Below, in pieces: positions 36,616 through 44,385 of a stretch of DNA of 64,000 bases. The notes under the pieces were generated by a model. The model had not been told where the DNA came from. It saw only the letters and a program-made list of their open reading frames with translations, and made no database searches. The stretch lies in contig NZ_JACHIN010000001.1 in NCBI RefSeq assembly GCF_014203235.1, positions 1,488,001 through 1,552,000 of the forward strand. The letters are read 5' to 3'. Origin of the DNA: Nonomuraea endophytica. Lineage in GTDB: Bacteria; Actinomycetota; Actinomycetes; Streptosporangiales; Streptosporangiaceae. Position numbers and translations under genes: made by a program. Positions within the stretch are counted from its first letter, which is position 1. Each line of letters starts with the position of its first letter.

Positions 36616-36633
36616 GGCGCCGAAAGGGGCGCC
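36616..36633 (+). promoter_or_regulatory. Hairpin in the rpsF leader
   Basis: GGCGCC (36616-36621) and GGCGCC (36628-36633) pair around GAAAGG about 80 bases before rpsF. S6:S18-binding leaders occur upstream of rpsF in many bacteria, but I cannot confirm the conserved CCG bulge here. Confidence 0.3.
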
Positions 36634-36710
36634 TGGGCAGAAACGTCAGCGTCCTCCTGTCACGACAGATCGTCGTGACCGCAAGAGTCCAGAGGAGGTT
36701 GGAGTCCCGC

Positions 36711-37001
36711 ATGCGTCGTTACGAAGTAATGGTCATTCTGGACCCTTCGCTCGATGAGCGTACGGTGGCACCGTCCCTCGACCAGTTCCTCACCGTCGTC
36801 CGCAACGACGGCGGCACCGTGGAGAAGGTCGACGTCTGGGGCCGTCGCCGCCTCGCCTACGACATCGACAAGAAGTCGGAAGGCATATACGCCGTCATCG
36901 ACCTGTCCGCGGAGCCCGCGACGGTCAAGGAGCTCGACCGGCAGATGAACCTCAACGAGGGCATCATGCGCACCAAGGTCCTGCGCCCGGACGTGCACTA
37001 A
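36711..37001 (+). CDS. rpsF: 30S ribosomal protein S6
   Basis: A 96-residue small-subunit protein, [17 protein letters not shown] with the typical [25 protein letters not shown] 36711 follows an AGGAGG 12 bases upstream. It opens the rpsF-ssb-rpsR-rplI operon conserved in actinobacteria. Confidence 0.97.
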   Translation: MRRYEVMVILDPSLDERTVAPSLDQFLTVVRNDGGTVEKVDVWGRRRLAYDIDKKSEGIYAVIDLSAEPATVKELDRQMNLNEGIMRTKVLRPDVH

Positions 37002-37081
37002 CAAGCTTGTCTCCCGGCTTTTGTCGGGCGGCAGCCGTACTCTGAGCCGGTAACCCAAGAAGTTCAGGAAGGCTCCTAGCC

Positions 37082-37636
37082 ATGGCAGCAGGCGACACCG
37101 TCATCACCATCGTCGGCAACCTCGTCGACGACCCGGAGCTGCGCTTCACCCCTACGGGTCAAGCCGTGGCTCGTTTCCGAGTCGCGTCCACTCCGCGGTT
37201 CATGGACCGCCAGACCAATGAGTGGAAGGACGGCGAAAGCCTCTTCCTGACCTGCAACGTGTGGCGTCAGGCGGCCGAGAACGCCGCCGAGTCGCTGCAG
37301 CGCGGCATGCGGGTCATCGTTCAGGGGCGGCTCAAGCAGCGGTCTTACGAGACCAAGGAAGGCGAGAAGCGCACGGTTTACGAGGTCGAGGTCGACGAGG
37401 TCGGCCCGTCCCTGCGCAACGCCACCGCCAAGGTCAACCGCACCTCCCGTCAGGGTGGTGGCGGTGGCGGAGGCGGCGGCTTCGGCGGCGGTCCCGCCGA
37501 CGACCCGTGGGCCTCCGCGTCCCCGGCCCCGTCCCAGGGCGGCGGTTTCGGTGGCGGCGGTGGCGGCGGTCAGCAGCAGAGCGGCGGCGGCTTCGGCGGC
37601 GGCGGCAACGACTTCAGCGACGAACCGCCTTTCTAA
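37082..37636 (+). CDS. ssb: Single-stranded DNA-binding protein
   Basis: Coats single-stranded DNA during replication and repair. The 184-residue protein has an N-terminal OB fold ([29 protein letters not shown] through [14 protein letters not shown]), a Gly-rich linker (about residues 123-172) and the acidic tip DFSDEPPF that recruits partner proteins. ATG 37082 has AGGAAGG upstream. It lies between rpsF and rpsR. Confidence 0.97.
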   Translation: MAAGDTVITIVGNLVDDPELRFTPTGQAVARFRVASTPRFMDRQTNEWKDGESLFLTCNVWRQAAENAAESLQRGMRVIVQGRLKQRSYETKEGEKRTVYEVEVDEVGPSLRNATAKVNRTSRQGGGGGGGGGFGGGPADDPWASASPAPSQGGGFGGGGGGGQQQSGGGFGGGGNDFSDEPPF

Positions 37637-37699
37637 TCACCAGTCCACAAGCCCGAGTCCATTCCCGCATCACAGCGGGGCTCTGAAAGGAGCACCACG

Positions 37700-37936
37700 A
37701 TGGCTAAGCCGGCACTGCGCAAGCCCAAGAAGAAGGTTTGCCTGTTCTGCCACGACAAGATCTCCTACGTCGACTACAAGGACACGGCTCTGCTGCGGAA
37801 GTTCATCTCCGACCGCGGCAAGATCCGTGCCCGCCGGGTGACGGGCAACTGCACCCAGCACCAGCGCGACGTGGCGACCGCGATCAAGAACGCGCGTGAG
37901 GTGGCTCTGCTGCCTTACACGAGCACCGCGCGCTAA
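37700..37936 (+). CDS. rpsR: 30S ribosomal protein S18, zinc-binding form
   Basis: A 78-residue protein with [18 protein letters not shown] and the C-terminal [20 protein letters not shown] typical of S18. The N-terminal CLFC and a later NCTQHQ suggest the cysteine-containing zinc form. It follows ssb after 63 bases. Confidence 0.95.
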   Translation: MAKPALRKPKKKVCLFCHDKISYVDYKDTALLRKFISDRGKIRARRVTGNCTQHQRDVATAIKNAREVALLPYTSTAR

Positions 37937-37952
37937 GGGAGGTTTCGTCGAT

Positions 37953-38399
37953 ATGAAGCTCATCCTCACCAACGAGGTCTCCGGCCTCGGCGCCCCCGGC
38001 GACGTCGTCGAGGTCAAGGACGGCTACGGCCGTAACTACCTGATCCCGCGCGGCTTCGCGATCCGCTGGTCGCGTGGCGGCGAGAAGCAGATCGAGTCCA
38101 TCAAGAAGGCTCGTGACGCCCGCGAGATCCGCGACCTCGGCACCGCCAAGGAGGTCGCCGGCCAGCTCGGCGCCCTCAAGGTCAAGCTGGCCACCCGCGC
38201 CGGCGACAGCGGCCGCCTGTTCGGCTCGGTCACCACGGGCGACGTCGCCGACGCGGTCAAGGCCGCCGGCGGCCCGATCCTCGACCGCCGCCGCATCGAG
38301 ATCGTCAACCCGATCAAGAGCCTCGGCAGCCACAAGGTCAGCGTCAAGCTCCACCCGGAGGTCTCCGCCTCCATCGACGTGGAGGTCATCGCCGGCTGA
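37953..38399 (+). CDS. rplI: 50S ribosomal protein L9
   Basis: A 148-residue protein with the N-terminal [36 protein letters not shown] (read in parts), a central helix and the C-terminal RNA-binding domain ending [13 protein letters not shown] 37953 has GGGAGG 11 bases upstream. It ends the operon, with a terminator 23 bases downstream. Confidence 0.97.
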   Translation: MKLILTNEVSGLGAPGDVVEVKDGYGRNYLIPRGFAIRWSRGGEKQIESIKKARDAREIRDLGTAKEVAGQLGALKVKLATRAGDSGRLFGSVTTGDVADAVKAAGGPILDRRRIEIVNPIKSLGSHKVSVKLHPEVSASIDVEVIAG

Positions 38400-38422
38400 C
38401 GGCGCGCCTTCCCGTTCGGCTC

Positions 38423-38458
38423 AGGCCCTCCTCCGCTCCTGCGGTGGAGGGCCTTGGC
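38423..38458 (+). terminator. Terminator after rplI
   Basis: AGGCCCTCC (38423-38431) pairs with GGAGGGCCT (38446-38454), with a partial inner stem CCGC/GCGG, followed by T-rich GGCGTTTTC. It ends the rpsF-rplI operon. Confidence 0.7.
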
Positions 38459-38485
38459 GTTTTCTATCTGTCACACCGCCCCTAT

Positions 38486-38583
38486 CCGTTACGGCTCCGC
38501 CCTCCCCCCGCCACCCGCCGACGCTGGCGGGCGCCGATCGTGGGGGTCGCTTCTCACGTCGGACGTGGTCCCCACCGCAACGG
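38486..38583 (+). repeat. Dispersed ~98-bp intergenic element, copy A
   Basis: A 98-base segment from CCGTTACGGC to CCGCAACGG. It aligns without gaps, at roughly 75-80% identity, with 56854-56951; both hold the exact core TCGCTTCTCACGTCGGAC. The two ends are imperfect inverted repeats of each other (eight of nine pairs). It lies in the 420-bp gap between rplI and the ABC transporter, in sense with rplI. The rest of the gap (38584-38819) shows no gene. Confidence 0.85.
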
Positions 38584-38819
38584 CTCACCTTCACCACCCA
38601 CAACCACAACCGCCTACCGTGATGCCATCACCGCACCTGATCGGGACGTGGGGCGACTGCCCAGGGTTGGTGCTTCTGCGGGGGCCTTGGCCGGGTGATC
38701 GGAGTGGGCTGTTGCTGGGGGTTGGGGTTACGGGGTGTAAGGGCTGGTCGTGGCTTATTTCCTAGCTGACCTTAGTAGAATGTGGAACGTTCTTCCCCGT
38801 GTTCCCTGGAGGCTCAGCC

Positions 38820-39683
38820 ATGGTCCGTCCCTCGATGCTGTTCGCGCTCGGCGCGCTCGCGGCCGCCACAGTCGCCTGTGCCCCCGCCGACAACACCACG
38901 GGCGCCTCCGCGGCACCCTCGGCCTCCACCGCCTGCACCAAGGACCAGCTCAAGCTCACCACCGCGGGCAAGCTGACGATCGGCACCGACAAGCCCGCCT
39001 ACGACCCGTGGTTCAAGGACGACGATCCGGCCAACGGGCAGGGGTTCGAGAGTGCCGTGGCCTTCGCCGTAGCCGGTGAGCTGGGGTTCGACCGCGACGA
39101 GGTGCAGTGGAGCACGGTGAAGTTCGACTCGGCGTTCGCTCCGGGGCCGAAGAAGTTCGACTTCGACGTCAACCAGGTCTCGATCACGCCTGACCGGGCC
39201 AAGGTCGTCGACTTCTCCAAGGGCTACTACACGGTCAAGCAGGCGATCGTGGCTGTCGAGGGCTCCAAGTACGCGGGGGCGAAGAGCCTGGCGGAACTCA
39301 AGGACGCCAAGATCGGTGTCCAGGTCGGCACCACGTCGCTCGATGCGGTGAAGGACGTCATCCAGCCCGCCGACGACCCCAACGTCTACAACGAGCAGAT
39401 CGACGCGGTCAACGCGTTGAAGAACAAGCAGGTCGACGCCCTCGTGGTGGACCTCCCGACCGCCTTCTACGTGACCGCCGCCCAGGTCGAGAAGTCCAAG
39501 ATCGTTGGGCAGTTCAGCTCGACCGGGGGCACGCCGGAGGAGTTCGGGCTGGTCATGCAGAAGGGCAGCGCGCTGAAGCCCTGTGTTGACAAGGCCGTCG
39601 AGGCGCTGAAGTCCAAGGGTGAGCTGGCCAAGATCGAGCAGCAGTGGCTCGGCTCGGCCGCCGGGGCCCCGGAACTGAAGTGA
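38820..39683 (+). CDS. Amino-acid ABC transporter substrate-binding lipoprotein
   Basis: A type II periplasmic binding protein of 287 residues. The signal peptide ends in AAATVACAPADN with a cysteine at residue 20, consistent with a lipoprotein. The binding fold shows KLTIGTDKPAYDPWF, the anchor FDVNQVSITPDRAKVVDFSKGYYTV and the hinge segment KIGVQVGTTSLDAVK. ATG 38820 has GGAGG seven bases upstream. The stop overlaps the permease start by four bases; the import substrate is a polar amino acid by family. Confidence 0.9.
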   Translation: MVRPSMLFALGALAAATVACAPADNTTGASAAPSASTACTKDQLKLTTAGKLTIGTDKPAYDPWFKDDDPANGQGFESAVAFAVAGELGFDRDEVQWSTVKFDSAFAPGPKKFDFDVNQVSITPDRAKVVDFSKGYYTVKQAIVAVEGSKYAGAKSLAELKDAKIGVQVGTTSLDAVKDVIQPADDPNVYNEQIDAVNALKNKQVDALVVDLPTAFYVTAAQVEKSKIVGQFSSTGGTPEEFGLVMQKGSALKPCVDKAVEALKSKGELAKIEQQWLGSAAGAPELK

Positions 39684-40522
39684 CCACCGCCTGGGTCAAG
39701 AGCGGTCGGCAGGTCGAGCGCGAGCGGGTCCGCAAGTCACGGGCCCGCCGTTCGGCGTCCGTGGCCACGGCGTCGACGATCATCTTCCTGCTGCTGATCG
39801 CGGGCGTGGTGGTCAACGCGCCGGGGTGGCCGCGGGTTCAGGAGACCTTCTTCAGCCCCGAGCACTTCGTCAGGGCGCTGCCGGACGTGCTCGAAGGCTT
39901 CATGCTCAACGTGAAGATCTTCCTGATCGCCGAGCCGTTGATCCTGGTGATCGGTCTGCTGCTGGCGCTGGTGCGGGGGTTGAAGGCCCCGGTCTTCTTC
40001 CCGCTGCGGGCGCTGGCGATCTTCTACGTCGACTTCTTCCGCGGCATCCCCACGCTGCTGCTGATCTACCTGATCGGGTTCGGTCTGCCCGCGCTCAACC
40101 TGCAGGGGATTCCGTCCGACGCGCCGACGCTGGGCATCATCGCGCTGACGCTGTCCTACAGCGCGTACGTGGCCGAGGTGTTCCGATCGGGCATCGAGTC
40201 CATCCATCCGAGCCAGGTTGCCTCGGCCAGGTCGCTGGGCCTGAGCCATGCGAAGACGATGCGGTTCGTGGTGGTTCCGCAGGCCACCCGGCGGGTCGTG
40301 CCGCCTCTGCTGAACGACTTCATCTCGTTGCAGAAGGACACGTCGCTGGTCGCGACCATCGGCGCCGTCGAGGCGCTGCGCGCCGCGCAGATCCACGCCG
40401 CCAAGACGTTCAACTACACCTCCTACCTGGTGGCGGCGCTGCTGTTCATCCTGCTGACCATCCCGATGGCCAGGTTCACCGACTACCTGGCCGCCCGAAC
40501 CCAGAGGCGGCGTGGGGCATGA
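39680..40522 (+). CDS. Amino-acid ABC transporter permease
   Basis: A 280-residue inner-membrane protein of the HisM/GlnP family with about five helices. The ABC-interaction EAA loop is visible: GIESIHPSQVASARSLGLSHAKTMRFVVVPQATRRVVPPL, read in parts, near residues 172-211. GTG 39680 overlaps the preceding stop. Its own stop overlaps the ATPase ATG. Confidence 0.92.
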   Translation: MTTAWVKSGRQVERERVRKSRARRSASVATASTIIFLLLIAGVVVNAPGWPRVQETFFSPEHFVRALPDVLEGFMLNVKIFLIAEPLILVIGLLLALVRGLKAPVFFPLRALAIFYVDFFRGIPTLLLIYLIGFGLPALNLQGIPSDAPTLGIIALTLSYSAYVAEVFRSGIESIHPSQVASARSLGLSHAKTMRFVVVPQATRRVVPPLLNDFISLQKDTSLVATIGAVEALRAAQIHAAKTFNYTSYLVAALLFILLTIPMARFTDYLAARTQRRRGA

Positions 40523-41262
40523 GCGTGCTGACGATCGAGGGCGTCTGGAAGAACTTCGACGGCCACCACGTGCTGCGGGGCATCGACCTGGAGGTCCACT
40601 CGCACGAGGTGGTCTGCCTGATCGGGGCCTCGGGTTCCGGGAAGTCGACCCTGCTGCGCTGCGTCAACCTGCTGGAAACGGTCGACGACGGCGCCGTTTA
40701 CCTGGAGGGGCAGGAGATCACCGATCCCCGGGCGGACGTCGACGACGTGCGTAAGCGGATCGGGACGGTGTTCCAGGCGTACAACCTGTTCCCGCACATG
40801 AGCGTGCTCGACAACATCACGCTCGCGCCCCGCCAGGTCCACGGGATCGGCAGGCGGGAGGCGGAGGAGCAGGCGCGGGGGCTCCTGGGAAGGTTCGGGC
40901 TGGCGGACAAGGCCGAGGCCTATCCCGACCGGCTCTCCGGCGGCCAGCAGCAGCGGGTGGCGATCATCCGGGCGCTGGCCACGCAGCCTCGGCTGATGCT
41001 GCTGGACGAGGTGACGTCGGCGCTGGATCCGGCCCTGGTCCGCGAGGTGCTGGGGGTCATCAGGGAGCTCAAGGACACGGGCATGACGATGATCCTCACC
41101 ACCCACGAGATGGGCTTCTGCCGCGACATCGCCGACACGGTCTGCTTCCTGGACGACGGCGTGCTGGTGGAGAAGGGCACGCCGGAGAAGATCTTCACCG
41201 ATCCCGGCCATCCGCGCACCCGTGACTTCCTCAGCACCGTGCTGGAGTCGGGGCGGTTCTAG
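40519..41262 (+). CDS. Amino-acid ABC transporter ATP-binding protein
   Basis: A 247-residue ATPase with Walker A GASGSGKST, Q-loop VFQAYNLFPHM, ABC signature LSGGQQQRVAIIRAL, Walker B LMLLDEVTSALDP and the switch histidine in TTHEM. It completes a three-gene import operon. The last bases overlap the converging APC permease by four. Confidence 0.95.
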   Translation: MSVLTIEGVWKNFDGHHVLRGIDLEVHSHEVVCLIGASGSGKSTLLRCVNLLETVDDGAVYLEGQEITDPRADVDDVRKRIGTVFQAYNLFPHMSVLDNITLAPRQVHGIGRREAEEQARGLLGRFGLADKAEAYPDRLSGGQQQRVAIIRALATQPRLMLLDEVTSALDPALVREVLGVIRELKDTGMTMILTTHEMGFCRDIADTVCFLDDGVLVEKGTPEKIFTDPGHPRTRDFLSTVLESGRF

Positions 41263-42758
41263 CGTCTGTGGCGGCCCCGGCCGACCTTGGCGTGGTTGGC
41301 CGCCAGGAGGCTGTGGCGCTTGCCGTACAGGAGATAGGCGACGAGGCCGAAGGCCATCCACAGCGCGAACCACCCCCAGGTGAGCACCTGGAGGTTCACC
41401 ATCAGCCATACGGTCGCCACGATCGACAGGCCCGGCAGCCACGGCGAGAGCGGCACCGTGAAGCCGCGCTCCAGGTCGGGCAGGCGGCGGCGCATCACGA
41501 TCACGCCCACCGCCACGAACAGGTAGGCGAACAGCGCGCCGAGCACCACGAGTTCCTGCAGCGTGAACACCGGCACGAACTGGGTGAGCAGCATCGCGAT
41601 CACGCCGATCACCCACGTCACCCGCGACGGGGTGTGGAAGCGGCGGCTGATCGTGGCCAGCCCGCGGGGGAGCAGGCCGTCGCGGGCCATCGAGAACATC
41701 ACGCGCGTCTGCCCGACCAGCAGGACCAGGATGACGGTCGTCAGCCCGAGCACCGCGCCGATGTCGATGACGTGCACCATCCAGTCGACGCCCGCGATCC
41801 GGAACGCTCCGGACAGGGGCGCGTCGACGTCGATCTGCGCGTACGGCACCATGCCGATCATCACGATCGCGACGCCGAGGTAGATGACCGTGGCGATCAC
41901 CAGGCTCCTGATGACGCCTTTCGGTACGGCCCGCCGTGCGTTGACCGTCTCCTCCGCCGCCGTGGTCACCAGGTCGAAGCCGATGTAGGCGAAGGCGATC
42001 GCCGAGGCGGCGGCGAACACCCCGAACCAGCCGAACGTCTGGCTCTGCCCGAACACCACCTCCAGCACCGTGTCCGGCGGCGTGGGCGAGGGTTTGGCCT
42101 CGACGAAGAAGTCGCCGAAGTTGGCCACGTCGATGTGCATCGCGCCCACGACCAGCACGGCCGCGATGGCGAGCAGTTTGGCGCTGACGATCACCCACAG
42201 CGCCCGCAGCCCGACGTGCGCGCCCAGCGAGACGATGCCGGTCAGCAGTGCCAGGATGAACAGGGCGAAGCCATCGGAGAACGCCTCCGGGTACGGCAGG
42301 CGGATCCCGAAGTCGGTCAGCAGCTGCGCCGCGTACAGGGCCCACGCCCTGGCCACGACCGCCGAGGCGAGCTGCAGCTCCAGGATGAGCGCCCACCCGA
42401 TGACCCACGCCCAGACCTCGCCGAAGATGACGTAGGCGAAGGTGTAGGCGGTGCCGGAGGTCGGCATCGTGGACGACAGCTCGGCGTAGCACAGGGCCGC
42501 GAGCAGGCAGGCGATGCCGGCGATCATGAAGGACAGCAGGACGCCCGGCCCGGCGGCGGTCGCCGCCTGCACTCCGGCGACGCTGAAGATGCCGGCGCCG
42601 ATCGTCGCGCCCAGGCCGAGCACCACAAGATCGGCGGGACGGTAAAGTTGCGCGAGGCGGTGCCGGGCACCGGTGCGTAACCCGGTGGCCTCGGACGGTG
42701 GTAAACGGCGCATGATCGTGGACAAAGGCAACCCACTCAGCTCTGTGAACTCGCTCAC
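41259..42758 (-). CDS. APC family amino-acid permease
   Basis: A 499-residue polytopic transporter with about 12 helices. It has the family start LVVLGLGATIGAGIFSVAGV near residue 44 and the loop AFAYIGFDLVTTAAEETVNARRAVPKGV, typical of cationic amino-acid permeases (CAT-like). The C-terminus is basic. It converges on the ABC import operon. Confidence 0.88.
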   Translation of the reverse strand: MSEFTELSGLPLSTIMRRLPPSEATGLRTGARHRLAQLYRPADLVVLGLGATIGAGIFSVAGVQAATAAGPGVLLSFMIAGIACLLAALCYAELSSTMPTSGTAYTFAYVIFGEVWAWVIGWALILELQLASAVVARAWALYAAQLLTDFGIRLPYPEAFSDGFALFILALLTGIVSLGAHVGLRALWVIVSAKLLAIAAVLVVGAMHIDVANFGDFFVEAKPSPTPPDTVLEVVFGQSQTFGWFGVFAAASAIAFAYIGFDLVTTAAEETVNARRAVPKGVIRSLVIATVIYLGVAIVMIGMVPYAQIDVDAPLSGAFRIAGVDWMVHVIDIGAVLGLTTVILVLLVGQTRVMFSMARDGLLPRGLATISRRFHTPSRVTWVIGVIAMLLTQFVPVFTLQELVVLGALFAYLFVAVGVIVMRRRLPDLERGFTVPLSPWLPGLSIVATVWLMVNLQVLTWGWFALWMAFGLVAYLLYGKRHSLLAANHAKVGRGRHRR

Positions 42759-42796
42759 AGTGCCTCACCGCTCACCCGACGACAAGCACGGGACGG

Positions 42797-44098
42797 TTAC
42801 GCCCCGGTCACCAGCCATGCAGTGCCGGCGGCCCGCCGTACCAGCGTGATCAGTCGTGCAATCATCCACACCCCTAGCGCGCACCAAAGAGCAACGATGC
42901 CCCATCCGGCGGCGAACAGCGCGGCCGGAAGATAGGCGAGCGTCGTCCACACCCCCGCCCACGCCAGGTACTTCTGGTCGCCCGCGCCGATGAGCACGCC
43001 GTCGAGGACGAACACGATCCCGCAGATCGGCTGGAAGAGCGCGACCGGCCACAACACCGCCAGCAACTCCGCGGTGACCTGCGGGTCGGCGGCGAACAGC
43101 CCCGGCACCCACGGCCTGGCCGCCAGCACCAGCGCGCCCAGCACCACCCCCGACCACAGGCCCCAGCGCACCATCCGGGTGGTGGCCGCCCTGGTCGCGG
43201 CGACGTCCCCGGCGCCCAGCGCCCGTCCGGTGATCGCCTGCCCGGCGATGGCGATCGCGTCGAGTGCGAAGGCCAGCAGCGTCCAGACCTGGGTGGCGAT
43301 GGCGTACGCGGCCAGTTCCGGCCGGCCCATGCGGGTGGCCGCCACGGTCGCGACGATCAGCACCACGCGCAGGCAGACGGTCCGCACCAGGAGCGCGAAC
43401 CCGGCCGTGCCCGCCTGCCCGATCCCCGCCCAGTCGGGGCGCAGTGCGACGCTTCGGGCCCGCGCCCCCCTGACCACGATCACGAGGTAGACGGCGGCGC
43501 CAGCGGTCTGGGCGATGACCGTGCCCCAGGCCGAACCTGCGATGCCCCAGTGGAGTCCGAGGACGAACCAGGCGTTGAGCGCGGCGTTCAGCGCGAAGGA
43601 GCCGATCGCGACGACGAGCGGGGCGAGCGTGTTCTGCAGGCCACGCAGTACGCCGGTGCCGGCCAGCACCACGAGCATGCCCGGGGTGCCGAGCAGGCTG
43701 ATGCGCAGGTAGACGACGGCCTGCACGGCCTGGTCCGGGGCCGCGCCGAACAGGCCGACCACGGCGGGCGCGAGCGGCCAGCCGACGAGGATCACGGCGA
43801 GGCCGATGCCGATCGCCAGCCAGAGGCCGTCCACGCCGCTGCGCATGGCGCGCGCATGCTGCCCGGCTCCGGTGAGGCGGGCGACGGAGGCGGTGGTGCC
43901 GTAGGCGAGGAAGACGCAGAGGTTCACCACGGTCGCGAGGACGGTGCCGGCGACGCCCAGCGCGCCGACCGCGGTGGTGCCCATGCCGTGGCCGACGATG
44001 GCGTAGTCGGCGAGCAGGAAGAGCGGTTCGGCGACCAGTGCCCCGAAGGCGGGCACGGCTAGTCGGAGAATCTCCCGATCCTGGGTGGTAATGGGCAT
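42797..44098 (-). CDS. MATE-family efflux transporter (DinF-like)
   Basis: A 433-residue membrane protein with about 12 helices in two related halves. It begins MPITTQDREILRLAVPAFGALVAEPLFLLADYAIVGHGMGTTAVGALG, read in parts, the standard MATE/DinF start. ATG 44098 lies just behind CATACTAGACAA with no ribosome-binding site, so a leaderless transcript is possible. It diverges from dnaB. Confidence 0.87.
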   Translation of the reverse strand: MPITTQDREILRLAVPAFGALVAEPLFLLADYAIVGHGMGTTAVGALGVAGTVLATVVNLCVFLAYGTTASVARLTGAGQHARAMRSGVDGLWLAIGIGLAVILVGWPLAPAVVGLFGAAPDQAVQAVVYLRISLLGTPGMLVVLAGTGVLRGLQNTLAPLVVAIGSFALNAALNAWFVLGLHWGIAGSAWGTVIAQTAGAAVYLVIVVRGARARSVALRPDWAGIGQAGTAGFALLVRTVCLRVVLIVATVAATRMGRPELAAYAIATQVWTLLAFALDAIAIAGQAITGRALGAGDVAATRAATTRMVRWGLWSGVVLGALVLAARPWVPGLFAADPQVTAELLAVLWPVALFQPICGIVFVLDGVLIGAGDQKYLAWAGVWTTLAYLPAALFAAGWGIVALWCALGVWMIARLITLVRRAAGTAWLVTGA

Positions 44099-44385
44099 TT
44101 GTCTAGTATGAGCCTTACACGGCGTGTCGCGGCAACTTTCTTTCCTCCACAGTCGGTGGACATTGTTTCCCCAGGTCAAAGGGGCCTCTGGGGATACTGT
44201 CCAGAGTTATCCCCAGGGCTGTCCACAGTGCTCCACACACCCTGAGGCGCGTCGTGCACAGCTTGACCACAACCTTGTCCACAGGCCGCGTTGCCGTACC
44301 TCGCGGAACCCGCGAAACTGTCAGACCGGTCGGCTACAAGTGGGGGTGGTGCGACCGCCTGCTAGTTCGAGGGGGCGCGGTGAGC
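44099..44385. promoter_or_regulatory. dnaB upstream region with DnaA-box-like sites
   Basis: The 287-bp divergent gap contains TTGTCCACA (44275-44283, perfect), TTATCCCCA (44207-44215), CTGTCCACA (44219-44227), CTCCACACA (about 44231-44239) and GGGGATACTGTCC. It therefore resembles the boxes of oriC and may let DnaA influence dnaB expression, or simply be a secondary binding cluster. No gene is present. Confidence 0.5.

Noticed and set aside
40483..42768. A 761-codon minus frame spanning the ABC and APC genes
   Set aside because: It runs antisense to the well-supported ABC ATPase and in another frame of the APC permease; no homology is visible.
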